The notes: generated from the letters alone by a model not told the origin. Counted from the first letter of the stretch, positions 24,120 through 33,691 are shown. The stretch: DNA of 64,000 bases from Paenisporosarcina sp049671445 (GCF_049671445.1 NZ_JBATUX010000118.1:124001-188000); one strand, 5' to 3'. Numbers and translations are program-made.

Positions 24120-25161
24120 TCGTTTTGTTAACATTTTAGTACCAGTTGTCTCCGTGATTTTAGGTTTACTAGTAGGAGCAGTTGTGATGATTGTCAGTGG
24201 ATACGATCCAATTGAAGGATATATTGCTTTGTGGAACGGGATCTTTGGTGATGCCTATACGATTGGTGAAACAATTCGTCAAATTACACCTTATATATTA
24301 GCTGGTCTTGCGGTTGCATTTGCTTTCCGTACTGGACTTTTTAATATCGGTGTTGAAGGTCAATTAATTGTAGGTTGGTTTGCAGCTGCTTACGTTGGCA
24401 TTACATTTGATGATTTGCCTAAAATGATTCACTTACCACTTGCAATACTTGCAGCGGCATTAGCAGGGGCAATATGGGGCTTCATTCCAGGACTATTAAA
24501 AGCTAAATTCAAAGTCCATGAAGTAATTGTAACCATCATGATGAACTACATTGCGCTTCATACGTCTAATGCATTAATTAGAGCAGTTTCTGATGGTGGC
24601 GACAACACGGGTTCTATTAACCCAACCGCTTCACTTCGCTCTGAGTTTTTTGAAAATTTGACAGATTATTCTCGCTTACATTATGGGATTTTCATTGCCC
24701 TTGCCATGGTACTTGTGATGTGGTTAATTTTAGAAAAAACAACTCGTGGATTTGAATTAAAAGCAGTTGGGTTAAACCAACATGCGTCAGAATACTCGGG
24801 AATGAATGTAAATAAAAATATTATTTTAGCCATGGTTATTTCAGGTGCGTTTGCTGGTTTAGCAGGTGCAATGGAAGCTCTTGGTACGTTTGGATATGCT
24901 TCTGCAAAAGGTGGATTTACAGGAATTGGATTCGACGGGATAGCTGTAGCCCTTCTTGGTGCCAATACACCTCTTGGGGTAATATTTGGAGCAACATTAT
25001 TTGGCTCACTAAAATATGGTGCAACAAATATGCCGAACGAAGCAGGAATTCCAGAGGAAATAGTGTCTATTATTATAGCAATTATTATTTTCTTTGTAGC
25101 ATCTGGTTATGTTATTCGTTTATTGCTAGAGCGCTTCAGCAAGAAAAAGGAGGCGAAGTAA
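24112..25161 (+). CDS. nupP: Nucleoside ABC transporter permease (NupP/YufP-like)
   Basis: A 349-residue membrane permease of the BPD_transp_2 family, with about nine to ten hydrophobic segments. 'FRTGLFNIGVEGQL' (residues about 77-90) and 'GFTGIGFDGIAVALLGANTPLGVIFGA' in the C-terminal third are family hallmarks. The start overlaps nupO and a GAGGAGG ribosome site is inside the end of nupO. Two bases separate its stop from the ATG of nupQ. It pairs with nupQ as the heterodimeric channel. Confidence 0.93.
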   Translation: MSNRFVNILVPVVSVILGLLVGAVVMIVSGYDPIEGYIALWNGIFGDAYTIGETIRQITPYILAGLAVAFAFRTGLFNIGVEGQLIVGWFAAAYVGITFDDLPKMIHLPLAILAAALAGAIWGFIPGLLKAKFKVHEVIVTIMMNYIALHTSNALIRAVSDGGDNTGSINPTASLRSEFFENLTDYSRLHYGIFIALAMVLVMWLILEKTTRGFELKAVGLNQHASEYSGMNVNKNIILAMVISGAFAGLAGAMEALGTFGYASAKGGFTGIGFDGIAVALLGANTPLGVIFGATLFGSLKYGATNMPNEAGIPEEIVSIIIAIIIFFVASGYVIRLLLERFSKKKEAK

Positions 25162-25162
25162 C

Positions 25163-26122
25163 ATGAGTTTCTTAGAAATCCTATATTTCCTAGTTCCAGC
25201 GGCAATTGCTTATGCAGCACCTCTTATATTAACAGCCATTGGTGGTGTGTTTTCTGAGCGTTCGGGTGTAGTTAACATCGGATTGGAAGGGCTCATGGTA
25301 ATGGGTGCTTTCATCGGTATATTATTTAATTTAACTTTCGTAAATGTTTTTGGAGCAGGTACAGAATGGGTGGCTCTTATAGCAGCTATGGTAGTTGCAG
25401 CTCTATTTTCATTACTTCACGCAGTGGCATCCGTGTCATTTCGTGCAGATCAAGTTGTTTCAGGTGTAGCGATTAACTTATTGGCAGTTGCACTTTGTTT
25501 GTTCTTAGTTAAAATGATTTATGATAAAGGTCAAACTGACTTTGTTCAAGAACGATTCTTACGTGACGACATTCCATTCTTGAAGGATATTCCAGTTTTA
25601 GGTCCAATGTTGTTCCAAAACGTGTATTGGACTTCAATTTTAGCAATAGGGATTGCAATCCTTGCATGGGTTGTGTTGTATTATACTCCATTCGGTCTTC
25701 GATTACGTGCAGTTGGTGAACATCCAATGGCTGCAGATACGATGGGGATAAATGTAACTCGCATGCGCTATATTGCCGTAATGATTTCAGGTGGTTTAGC
25801 AGGAATTGGTGGGGCGATTTATTCTCAATCAATTTCATTAGACTTTGGTCATTCGACTATTAATGGACAAGGATTTATGGCCTTAGCGGCAATGATTTTT
25901 GGTAAATGGCATCCACTTGGTGCTATGGGAGCAGCCTTATTCTTTGGTTTTGCACAAGCATTAAGTATCGTCGGTGGGTCATTACCATATATTAGTGAAA
26001 TTCCAAGTGTATTCTTGTTAATTTTACCTTACGTTTTAACAATTCTGGCTTTGGCTGGTTTCATCGGAAAAGCAAATGCACCAAAAGCTTTAGGAACTCC
26101 TTATATAAAAGGGAATCGATAA
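25163..26122 (+). CDS. nupQ: Nucleoside ABC transporter permease (NupQ/YufQ-like)
   Basis: A 319-residue paralogous permease. It shows 'SERSGVVNIGLEGLMVMGAF' (residues about 31-50) and 'GQGFMALAAMIFGKWHPLGAMGAALFFG' in the C-terminal part, the second-permease forms of the family. Eight or nine membrane segments are visible. It starts right after nupP (stop TAA, then CATG) and ends at a strong terminator, so nupN-O-P-Q form one transcription unit. In B. subtilis these genes are elsewhere; here they sit between ymfC and ymfF. Confidence 0.93.
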   Translation: MSFLEILYFLVPAAIAYAAPLILTAIGGVFSERSGVVNIGLEGLMVMGAFIGILFNLTFVNVFGAGTEWVALIAAMVVAALFSLLHAVASVSFRADQVVSGVAINLLAVALCLFLVKMIYDKGQTDFVQERFLRDDIPFLKDIPVLGPMLFQNVYWTSILAIGIAILAWVVLYYTPFGLRLRAVGEHPMAADTMGINVTRMRYIAVMISGGLAGIGGAIYSQSISLDFGHSTINGQGFMALAAMIFGKWHPLGAMGAALFFGFAQALSIVGGSLPYISEIPSVFLLILPYVLTILALAGFIGKANAPKALGTPYIKGNR

Positions 26123-26130
26123 ATAATATG

Positions 26131-26164
26131 AAAGGGCTAAGCAAATTGCTTAGTCCTTTTTTGC
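26131..26164 (+). terminator. Terminator of the nup operon
   Basis: AAAGGGCTAAGC / GCTTAGTCCTTT stem with loop AAATT, then TTTT. Confidence 0.9.
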
Positions 26165-26244
26165 AGGCTATTTGCAATCATTTACCAGCAACATGTATAG
26201 TGAAAGTAATGGTATGGCATATTAAAGAGATAGGAGGAATTTCA

Positions 26245-27537
26245 ATGTTTCAATCCATCGAGTTACAACCAGGTATCCATCTACATATTCGACCAACAGA
26301 TCAATTTAAAACGGTTAACTTCTCTTTCAAATTCAAACATGAATTAACAAATCAATCTGCATCTGAACGTTCGGTACTTGCAAATGTTTTAGTGCACAGC
26401 AATGAGCTTTTCCCATCTAATCCTGCATTTCGTAGTCATTTAGATGAACTTTACGGTACAATCCTGTATTTGGATTCAAGTAAAAAAGGAAGCCATCATA
26501 ATATTACTTTGCTCGCTGAAACGGTAAATGATCAGTATCTAACTACAGACGGGGTACTAGACCAAGTTCTAAATTTATTACAAACGGTGTTGTTCCGCCC
26601 AAATTTTGAACAAGGGAAATTTAAAGACTCTATTGTAAAACGAGAAAAAGATTCAGTTATACAACGTATTGAATCGCTATATGATGATAAAACAAGATAT
26701 GCACAACAGCGCTTAGTGGAGTTACTACGTCCTAATCACCCAGCCTCAATTGGTGCAAACGGAACAATTGATGACGTCACTGCAATTACAACCGATTCAT
26801 TAGTTGATGCATATAAGAAAATGCTCGAAGAAGATGAATTAGATATATATGTTGTAGGTGATGTAGATGTTGAAGAAATGACATCAAAACTGAAGTCAGC
26901 ATTTCCATTTACAGCTCGACAATTAAAACAAAAAGATCTTCATAAAGATGTTGAACATCCGACTGTAGATAAGAATGTGGTCAATGAATATCAAGAAATG
27001 AAGCAAGGAAAACTACACATTGGTTATGAAACAAATGTGACGTTTACTCATCCGGATTTCCCGAAAATGCAAATAACAAACGGTATTTTTGGCGGATATC
27101 CTCATGCGAAATTATTTTTGAATGTTCGTGAAAAGGAAAGCATGGCTTATTATGTGTCAAGTTCGTTCTCTTCAGCCTATGGTCTTCTATTTGTATTAGC
27201 AGGAATTGACGCAAACAAACAGGAAAAAGCGGTTCGGTTAATTGATGAACAATTAGAGGCAATGAAAAACGGTGAAATTACGGAAAATGAAATTGATCAA
27301 ACAGTTGCTATGCTTAAGAATCAGTTGAAAGAAGCGCTTGATTCTGCAAGAGGTCAAATCGAGATTTTTGATCAGTATAAAGATTTGGGAGAAGAATTCA
27401 CAGTAGATTCTTGGGTAGCTAAATGGGAGACCGTTACAAAAGATGATATTCAAGAGATGGCGAAGTCAATCAATAAAAAACTCGTTTATTTCTTGTCTGG
27501 TAAGGAGGAAATGTCACATGAAGGAGCTTCACTTTAA
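26245..27537 (+). CDS. ymfF: M16-family protein YmfF, lacking the zinc motif
   Basis: A 430-residue member of the M16 peptidase family. It has the general M16 fold cues (central 'HYRPEH'-like position replaced; C-terminal 'GGYPHAKLFLNVREKESMAYYVSSSF' around residues 282-307). The HxxEH zinc motif expected near residue 50 is absent, so it is a non-catalytic partner rather than a protease. The next gene, ymfH, has the motif. Start ATG 26245 follows TAGGAGGAATTTC. It overlaps ymfH by 20 bases, so the two are translationally coupled and probably form a heteromeric complex like other paired M16B proteins. In B. subtilis this cluster lies before ymfI-ymfM. Confidence 0.9.
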   Translation: MFQSIELQPGIHLHIRPTDQFKTVNFSFKFKHELTNQSASERSVLANVLVHSNELFPSNPAFRSHLDELYGTILYLDSSKKGSHHNITLLAETVNDQYLTTDGVLDQVLNLLQTVLFRPNFEQGKFKDSIVKREKDSVIQRIESLYDDKTRYAQQRLVELLRPNHPASIGANGTIDDVTAITTDSLVDAYKKMLEEDELDIYVVGDVDVEEMTSKLKSAFPFTARQLKQKDLHKDVEHPTVDKNVVNEYQEMKQGKLHIGYETNVTFTHPDFPKMQITNGIFGGYPHAKLFLNVREKESMAYYVSSSFSSAYGLLFVLAGIDANKQEKAVRLIDEQLEAMKNGEITENEIDQTVAMLKNQLKEALDSARGQIEIFDQYKDLGEEFTVDSWVAKWETVTKDDIQEMAKSINKKLVYFLSGKEEMSHEGASL

Positions 27538-28822
27538 ACAATTAGACGAAAAACTGTACCATGAAAAAATGGATAATGGCTTGGACGTATATATTTTACC
27601 GAAAAAAGGGTTCTCTAAAACGTTTGTTACGTTTACAACGAAGTATGGTTCAATTGACAATACGTTTGTTCCTCTTGGAGATTCTGAAGAAATCACCGTA
27701 CCTGATGGAATTGCACATTTCCTTGAGCATAAAATGTTCGAAAAAGAAGATGGCGACGTATTTCAAAAGTTTAGTGGCTACGGTGCATCCGCTAATGCGT
27801 TTACTTCATTTACGCGTACGGCTTATTTATTTTCTGCAACGGATCATTTATATGAGAATACAGAAACTTTATTAAATTTCGTGCAAGAACCTTATTTTAC
27901 TCAAGCTACAGTCGAAAAAGAAAAAGGGATCATTGGACAAGAAATCACGATGTATGATGATCAACCTGATTGGCGTTTATATTTTGGAACAATTGAAAAT
28001 ATGTACAAAGATCATCCAGTGAAGATTGATATTGCAGGTACGATTGAATCAATTGATGACATTACTGCAGAACATTTGTATACATGTTACGAAACATTTT
28101 ACCATCCATCAAACATGTTGTTATTTGTAGTTGGTGCAGTAAATCCAGAAGATATGATGACATATATACGAGAACATCAAAATAAAAAAGAATTTGCAGC
28201 TTCTCAACCTATTAAGCGTTCATTCCCAAAAGAACCGTTAGAAGTCGCAAAACAAGAAAATAAACTGTACATGGACGTTCAAAAGCCAAAAGTATATGTA
28301 GGTTTGAAAGCGAAAGAAACATCTGTACAAGGCGACGCCATGATGAAACATGAAATGGGAATTCAACTAGCTTTAGAATTGATTTTTGGTCGTTCTTCAG
28401 ATTTCTATGTAGAAGCCTATGAAAAGGGCTGGATAGATGAATCATATGCTTTTGATTTTACACTCGAAAAAGGATATGGATTTGCTATTATTGGTTCTGA
28501 TACAGCTAAACCAAAGGAATTAGTAGAAGCAATTAAAAAAGAATTGAAAAAAGTAGAAGAAAAATGGCCATTTGGTCAAGCAGATTTAGATCGTGTTCGT
28601 AAGAAAAAAATTGGTTATTTCCTAAGAGCTTTAAATTCTGTTGAATTTATTGCAAATCAATTTACGCGCTATGCTTTTAATGATATGGATTTATTCGATG
28701 CAGTACCTGCATTAGAAAAAATCACTGTTGTCGATTTGCAAGAAGCTTTTACTTCTATTCAAGGTGAAGAGCAGCAGACAGTCTTTTCCGTTCTTCCTAA
28801 GAAAGAACAACAAACATCATGA
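27518..28822 (+). CDS. ymfH: M16-family zinc protease YmfH
   Basis: A 434-residue M16B peptidase with the intact inverted zinc motif HFLEH at residues 67-71 and the downstream Glu region 'KEKGIIGQEITMYDDQPDW' around residue 140. 'YETFYHPSNMLLFVVGAV' is the typical strand after the first domain. Start ATG 27518 is spaced from AAGGAGGAA by seven to eight bases and lies within the end of ymfF. Its stop overlaps the SDR gene ymfI (ATGA). The physiological substrate is not known; it is the catalytic half of the YmfF/YmfH pair. Confidence 0.92.
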   Translation: MKELHFKQLDEKLYHEKMDNGLDVYILPKKGFSKTFVTFTTKYGSIDNTFVPLGDSEEITVPDGIAHFLEHKMFEKEDGDVFQKFSGYGASANAFTSFTRTAYLFSATDHLYENTETLLNFVQEPYFTQATVEKEKGIIGQEITMYDDQPDWRLYFGTIENMYKDHPVKIDIAGTIESIDDITAEHLYTCYETFYHPSNMLLFVVGAVNPEDMMTYIREHQNKKEFAASQPIKRSFPKEPLEVAKQENKLYMDVQKPKVYVGLKAKETSVQGDAMMKHEMGIQLALELIFGRSSDFYVEAYEKGWIDESYAFDFTLEKGYGFAIIGSDTAKPKELVEAIKKELKKVEEKWPFGQADLDRVRKKKIGYFLRALNSVEFIANQFTRYAFNDMDLFDAVPALEKITVVDLQEAFTSIQGEEQQTVFSVLPKKEQQTS

Positions 28823-29547
28823 AGAAATTCGCCTGTATTTTTGGGGCATCAGGTGAAATAGGGCAGGCTATAGCCCTAGAGATGTCCAAACAGGGCTGGA
28901 GTTTATATTTACATTTCCATGAAAATAAACAAGCGATGGAAAACTTGCAGAAGAATCTACAAGAACTTTATCCAAACCAAGATCATTATATTATTCAGGC
29001 CAATCTTGGGGATTTAAATTCAGTAAATAATATATTCGCACAGCTTTTTGAAGTTCAAGCAATTGTATTTGCTTCCGGGCAAGCGCTTTATCAATTGCTT
29101 GAAGATACCTCCTCACAAGACATGGAATTAGTTTGGCGAACCCATGTCCAGTCACCCATGTCAATCATAGGTCAGTTAGCCCCTAAATTAAGGCGGTTTA
29201 CTAAATCCTATATTGTCATTATAGGATCGATTTGGGGTGAGACTGGTGCTGCTGGAGAGACAGTCTATTCAGCTGTTAAAGGTGCGCAACATGCATTTGT
29301 AAAAGCATATGCAAAAGAAGCCGGATCTTCTGGAGTACGTGTTAATGCAATTGCGCCTGGCTTTATTGACACGAAAATGAATAGGTCGTTGGATGATGAA
29401 GAAAGACAGGTCATTGAAAATGACATACCGCTAAATCAAATTGGAAAACCGCAGGACGTGGCAAATCTTGTATCTTTTTTAACAAGTGGAAATGGAGATT
29501 ATATTACGGGGCAAGTGTTACGAGTTAATGGTGGTTGGTACATATAA
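28819..29547 (+). CDS. ymfI: Short-chain dehydrogenase/reductase YmfI
   Basis: A 242-residue NAD(P)-dependent SDR. The N-terminal cofactor motif is 'GASGEIGQAIA' (residues 9-19), the catalytic Ser is in 'IIGSIWG', and Tyr/Lys are in 'YSAVKGAQ' (YxxxK) near residue 150. 'APGFIDTKM' and the C-terminal 'GDYITGQVLRVNGGW' are typical FabG-like blocks. It is translationally coupled to ymfH. The position matches B. subtilis ymfI; the substrate is unknown. Confidence 0.92.
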   Translation: MKKFACIFGASGEIGQAIALEMSKQGWSLYLHFHENKQAMENLQKNLQELYPNQDHYIIQANLGDLNSVNNIFAQLFEVQAIVFASGQALYQLLEDTSSQDMELVWRTHVQSPMSIIGQLAPKLRRFTKSYIVIIGSIWGETGAAGETVYSAVKGAQHAFVKAYAKEAGSSGVRVNAIAPGFIDTKMNRSLDDEERQVIENDIPLNQIGKPQDVANLVSFLTSGNGDYITGQVLRVNGGWYI

Positions 29548-29591
29548 ATTCTCTTTTTTGCACATACTGATTGTGAAAAGGAGGAATAAAC

Positions 29592-29849
29592 ATGGCCTTA
29601 CTTGAAAATTGGCAAAAATGGACAAACTTTTTAGGTACCAACGTAATGAACGCCGAAGCTACTGGAATGTCGAAAAAAGCTATCCAGTCTACAGCTTATG
29701 AAATCGGTGATTATTTGGCTAAAAATGTGGATCCGAAAAATGAACAAGAGCGTGTTCTTTCTGATTTGTGGTCAGTTGCGTCAGAAGATGAACAACATGC
29801 GCTTGCAAACATGGTCGTAAAATTAGTGCAGCAGAAAAAAGTGCAGTAA
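29592..29849 (+). CDS. ymfJ: DUF3243 family protein (YmfJ)
   Basis: An 85-residue soluble protein of the DUF3243 family. Key blocks are 'NWQKWTNFLGTNV' near the N-terminus, 'IGDYLAKNVDPKNEQERVL' in the middle and 'LWSVASEDEQHALANMVVKLV' at the end. Start ATG 29592 follows AAAAGGAGGAATAAAC. It has a strong terminator directly behind. The function is unknown; the position is that of ymfJ. Confidence 0.88.
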   Translation: MALLENWQKWTNFLGTNVMNAEATGMSKKAIQSTAYEIGDYLAKNVDPKNEQERVLSDLWSVASEDEQHALANMVVKLVQQKKVQ

Positions 29850-29850
29850 A

Positions 29851-29887
29851 AGAAAAGAAGGACATTGTTCCTTCTTTTCTTTTTTCC
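29851..29887 (+). terminator. Terminator after ymfJ
   Basis: AGAAAAGAAGGA / TCCTTCTTTTCT stem around CATTGT, then TTTTTCC. Confidence 0.92.
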
Positions 29888-30023
29888 TTTTCTTACGTAC
29901 ATAAATCAGATATGATAGAACCTAGAGCATTTGAAAGCGTCATTCATAACAGTGACGACTTTAAAGTCTTTTCAGATTAAAGGCTTGCTCTGTTAAAAAG
30001 ATAGACAGAAAGGTCGTTACATT

Positions 30024-30821
30024 ATGCGCGAATGGTATTTTGAATACGAAATACAAAAAAACCGACCAGGATTACTCGGAGACATTGCTTCATTACTCGG
30101 TATGCTTCGGGTGAATATCGTTACAATTAACGGTGTGGACCAGGGAAGACGAGGGATGTTACTTCGTGCAGAAAATGATGAGCAAATTGAACGTTTTGAA
30201 CTAATTGTTTCTACAATGGATACTATTCGTGTAACTAAATTCCGCGAACCTAAATTACGTGATATTTTAGCAGTTAGACACGGACGATACATACAAAGAG
30301 ATGTCGATGATCGCAAAACCTTCCGTTTTGCTAGGGATGAACTTGGTCTTCTCGTTGATTTTATGGCAGAATTGTTTAAACAAGAAGGACACAAGTTAAT
30401 AGGGATTCGTGGGATGCCTCGTGTAGGAAAAACAGAATCTGTTGTTGCAGCTAGTGTCAGTGCGAATAAAAAATGGGTATTTTTATCTTCGACCATGATT
30501 AAACAAACAGTAAGAAGCCGATTAGCAGGGGACGAATTTAGCGATAATAATATTTTTATTTTAGATGGAATTGTTACAAAACAATCAACAGATGAACGAC
30601 ATTTACAATTAGTTCGTGAAATGATGCGTCTTCCTTCAATTAAGGTCGTAGAACATCCAGACATGTTCATACAACAATCGGATTACACAATTGAAGACTT
30701 TGACTACATTATTGAACTAAGACATGACCCAGATGAAGTTATAACGTATGAAATGATGGAGAAAAACCAGATGATGTCTGAAAGAGGTAATTTTGAAGGC
30801 TTCGGTGGTTTTAATTTTTAA
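30024..30821 (+). CDS. ymfK: YmfK family protein (DUF3388) with ACT-like domain and P-loop
   Basis: A 265-residue protein. The N-terminal part (residues about 5-70) looks like an ACT-type domain ('NRPGLLGDIASLLGMLRVNIVTINGVD'). A P-loop-like 'GMPRVGKTES' follows near residue 134, then an AAA/P-loop region with 'NNIFILDGIV'. The C-terminus is short and Gly/Phe-rich. Start ATG 30024 is preceded by a modest AGAAAGG. This combination of an ACT-like regulatory domain with a P-loop module is characteristic of the conserved Bacillales YmfK family, whose function is unknown. Confidence 0.87.
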   Translation: MREWYFEYEIQKNRPGLLGDIASLLGMLRVNIVTINGVDQGRRGMLLRAENDEQIERFELIVSTMDTIRVTKFREPKLRDILAVRHGRYIQRDVDDRKTFRFARDELGLLVDFMAELFKQEGHKLIGIRGMPRVGKTESVVAASVSANKKWVFLSSTMIKQTVRSRLAGDEFSDNNIFILDGIVTKQSTDERHLQLVREMMRLPSIKVVEHPDMFIQQSDYTIEDFDYIIELRHDPDEVITYEMMEKNQMMSERGNFEGFGGFNF

Positions 30822-30837
30822 CAGGCAGGTGTTTTAG

Positions 30838-31719
30838 TTGACTGAATTATCAACTCGTCTGAAAGAGGCGAGAACGGCAAAAGGATATAGTTTAGACGAC
30901 TTACAAGAAATCACGAAAATTCAAAAACGTTATCTGGCCGGTATCGAAGAGGGCAACTACAGCATGATGCCTGGTCCGTTTTATGTTCGTGCATTTATTA
31001 AGCAATACGCTGACGCAGTAGGTTTAGATTCAGATGAATTGCTAGAGTCATATAAACAAGAAGTTCCTTCTTCTACCACGGAAGAAGTACGACAAAGTAT
31101 TACAACAACTCCTTCAAGACGTAGATCTTTATCTAAATCTTCGAGCAGTTTAAGCGATATTTTCCCAATGATCTTGGTGGGATTATTTATCATTATTGGT
31201 ATCGTAATTTTTTGGGTCTTCTATCAAAATTTAGCGAAGAACGAAGAGCCAGCTGCAACAGAAACTGAACAACCATTGTCATTAGAAGAACCTGAAACAA
31301 AAGGTGAGACTACTTCTCCAGACGATACTGAAAAAGAAGAACCAGTTGTTGAAGAAGAACCAGTCGAAGAAGAACCTGTCGAAGAAGAACCAACGCAGAC
31401 GATTGAAATGGGTACAATAGAAGGTGAAACAACGAATTATACCCTGTCGGGAACAGAGACATTTTCAGTGAAAATTGTTGCTCGTGGAAACGCTTGGGTT
31501 GGCGTGAAAAATGAATTAGGTGCAGATTTGCTGGATGATAATTTAAAAGCTGGCGAAACGATTAACCTTGATTTAAGTGAAGTAAAATCGGCTCGTATTC
31601 GAGTTGGTTCAGCATCGCAAATTGATGTGTTTGTAAATGATGAAAAAGTGGAGTATGGAACTCCACCAACAGAAAGAGTTACTCAAAATATGCTGATTCA
31701 ATTTACTAAACCGCAATAG
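30838..31719 (+). CDS. rodZ: RodZ-like helix-turn-helix membrane protein (YmfM)
   Basis: A 293-residue RodZ-family protein that links MreB-type cytoskeleton to the membrane. It has an N-terminal XRE-like HTH ('RLKEARTAKGYSLDDLQEITKIQKRYLAGIEEGN', residues 7-40) with 'MPGPFYVRAFIKQYADAVGLD' after it. A single membrane span (residues about 111-130) is followed by an acidic Glu/Pro linker with 'EEEPVEEEP' repeats. The C-terminal beta-rich DUF4115-type domain lies from about 195. Start is TTG at 30838 after AGGCAGGTG. The gene lies before pgsA as in B. subtilis. Confidence 0.92.
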   Translation: MTELSTRLKEARTAKGYSLDDLQEITKIQKRYLAGIEEGNYSMMPGPFYVRAFIKQYADAVGLDSDELLESYKQEVPSSTTEEVRQSITTTPSRRRSLSKSSSSLSDIFPMILVGLFIIIGIVIFWVFYQNLAKNEEPAATETEQPLSLEEPETKGETTSPDDTEKEEPVVEEEPVEEEPVEEEPTQTIEMGTIEGETTNYTLSGTETFSVKIVARGNAWVGVKNELGADLLDDNLKAGETINLDLSEVKSARIRVGSASQIDVFVNDEKVEYGTPPTERVTQNMLIQFTKPQ

Positions 31720-31745
31720 TCATCTCTAACAAGATGGCTATTTTC
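31717..31745 (+). terminator. Weak hairpin between rodZ and pgsA
   Basis: AGTCATCT / AGATGGCT stem (31718-31737), then ATTTTC. Probably partial termination only. Confidence 0.5.
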
Positions 31746-31768
31746 TTTGAATCGAAAGGAGAAAAATA

Positions 31769-32347
31769 ATGAATATACCAAATCAAATTACAGTTTCACG
31801 AATTATTATGATTCCAGTATTTGTCGTTTTTATGCTTGTTGATTTTGGTTGGGAAGAGGTTTCTTTCTTAGGAGCTACTTTACCGATCGAACACGTGATA
31901 GGTGCAATTATCTTTATTTTTGCAGCTGTTACTGACTTTATCGATGGTTATTATGCACGGAAACATAACTTAGTTACCAACATGGGGAAGTTTTTAGATC
32001 CACTTGCTGATAAATTATTAGTTTCTGCTGCTCTTATTATTTTAGTTGATCTAGAGTTTGCGCCTACATGGGTAGTCATTTTAATTATTAGTCGTGAATT
32101 TGCAGTGACTGGACTTCGTTTAATTTTAGCTGACGAAGGAGAAGTTGTTGCCGCGAAGCAACTTGGGAAAATTAAAATGTGGACGCAAATTGTCGCGATT
32201 TCTGCTTTGTTACTACATAATATCTTTTTTGAAATGTTCAACATTCCATTCGCTACAATTATGTTGTATGTGTCGTTGTTCTTTACAGTCTGGTCTGGCT
32301 GGGATTATTTCTATGCGAACCGACGTGTTTTACTTGATTCAAAATAG
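31769..32347 (+). CDS. pgsA: CDP-diacylglycerol-glycerol-3-phosphate 3-phosphatidyltransferase
   Basis: PgsA makes phosphatidylglycerol phosphate, the first step to phosphatidylglycerol. The 192-residue membrane protein has the CDP-alcohol phosphatidyltransferase motif D-x2-D-G-x2-A-R-x8-G-x3-D-x3-D, seen as 'DFIDGYYARKHNLVTNMG' continuing to 'KFLDPLADK' (residues about 56-83). Several membrane helices surround it. Start ATG 31769 follows AAAGGAGAAAAAT. The gene is 14 bases before cinA. Confidence 0.97.
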   Translation: MNIPNQITVSRIIMIPVFVVFMLVDFGWEEVSFLGATLPIEHVIGAIIFIFAAVTDFIDGYYARKHNLVTNMGKFLDPLADKLLVSAALIILVDLEFAPTWVVILIISREFAVTGLRLILADEGEVVAAKQLGKIKMWTQIVAISALLLHNIFFEMFNIPFATIMLYVSLFFTVWSGWDYFYANRRVLLDSK

Positions 32348-32361
32348 GGGTGTAATTGGAT

Positions 32362-33612
32362 ATGAATGCTGAAATTATTGCTGTAGGATCCGAACTATTA
32401 TTAGGTCAAATCACCAACACAAATGCTCGCTATATATCAAATCAGTTAGCTGAACTTGGTGTAAATGTGTATTATCACACTGTAGTCGGTGATAATGCAG
32501 AGCGATTAAGACAGTCCATCGAGCTAGCTGAGTCCCGAGCAGACTTAATTATCTTCTCGGGCGGTCTTGGACCAACAAAAGACGATTTGACGAAAGAAAC
32601 GATTGCAAGACATTTAGGTACCGAACTTGTTATGGACGAAACGGCAATGTTGTCAATTGAAGCATTTTTCCTGCGTGTGAATCGTCCGATGACTGAGAAT
32701 AACAAAAAACAAGCACTCGTATTAAATGGTTGTAAAGTATTAGAGAATAAAAATGGTATGGCTCCAGGTATGTTGTATTCACATGGGAAACATACGTATA
32801 TTCTTCTTCCAGGTCCACCGAAAGAAATGGAACCGATGTTTCAATTTGAAGCAAAACCATTATTAGCAAGTTTATTGAATCATGGCGAAATAATCGTTTC
32901 TCAAGTTTTGCGTTTCTATGGCATTGGCGAAGCTGAACTTGAAACACGAATCATGGATTTATTAGAAACACAAACTAACCCTACGATTGCTCCTCTTGCT
33001 TCTGATGGCGAAGTCACTTTACGTGTTACAGCTAAAACGTCAAGCGAAGAAGAAGCTTGGAGATTAATAAATGAAACACAACAACTTTTGCTTTCTCGTG
33101 TAGGGGATTACTTATATGGGTATAACGATGATTCTCTTGCTTCAAGTACAACGAAATTATTAATAGAGCAAGGCTTAACTATTTCAGTAGCAGAAAGTTT
33201 AACGGCTGGCTTGTTCCAATCAGAATTAGCTGCTATTGCTGGGGTTGGGTCAACCTTATTAGGTGGCATGGTTACTTATGCGGTAGATTCCAAAGTGAAC
33301 CAACTTGGCGTATCAAGAGAAATTATTGAGCAATATGGTGTTGTTAGTGAAGAATGTGCAACTGCAATGGCCACACAAGTGAAAACAATGTTTAAATCGG
33401 ATATTGGGGTAGCCTTAACTGGTGTTGCAGGCCCACTTGAACTTGAAAATAAACCAGCTGGAACAGTTTGGATTGCAATTATTCTTCCAAACGATGAAGT
33501 GGTTACTCATGAATTGCATTTAAGTGATATCAGAAATACCAATCGATTAAGAGCTGTAAAACGTACTCTTCATTATTTAATTCAATTGTTATCTCCTAAT
33601 AAAAGTCTTTAG
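32362..33612 (+). CDS. cinA: CinA family competence/damage-inducible protein (NMN amidohydrolase type)
   Basis: A 416-residue two-domain protein. The N-terminal MoaB/MoeA-like domain shows 'AVGSELLLGQITNTNARYIS' and 'FSGGLGPTKDDLTKE'. The C-terminal PncC/CinA_C domain shows 'SVAESLTAGLFQSELA', 'LLGGMVTYAV' and 'GVAGPLE', linked to NMN deamidation and pyridine-nucleotide salvage. I used ATG 32362, spaced nine bases from AGGGGTG; the in-frame TTG at 32356 is too close. cinA directly precedes recA, as in many Firmicutes, but here terminator and promoter signals separate them. Confidence 0.95.
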   Translation: MNAEIIAVGSELLLGQITNTNARYISNQLAELGVNVYYHTVVGDNAERLRQSIELAESRADLIIFSGGLGPTKDDLTKETIARHLGTELVMDETAMLSIEAFFLRVNRPMTENNKKQALVLNGCKVLENKNGMAPGMLYSHGKHTYILLPGPPKEMEPMFQFEAKPLLASLLNHGEIIVSQVLRFYGIGEAELETRIMDLLETQTNPTIAPLASDGEVTLRVTAKTSSEEEAWRLINETQQLLLSRVGDYLYGYNDDSLASSTTKLLIEQGLTISVAESLTAGLFQSELAAIAGVGSTLLGGMVTYAVDSKVNQLGVSREIIEQYGVVSEECATAMATQVKTMFKSDIGVALTGVAGPLELENKPAGTVWIAIILPNDEVVTHELHLSDIRNTNRLRAVKRTLHYLIQLLSPNKSL

Positions 33613-33691
33613 AATAAGTTTTTAAAATTAATTTTATCTTTAAATTTATAAGCAAAATTTAATTTTGAAGGCTATAAATAGCTTAAAGTAA

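Noticed and set aside
30017..30670. 217-codon minus-strand open frame opposite ymfK
   Set aside because: Antisense shadow; ymfK is the conserved gene and the antisense product has no known domain.
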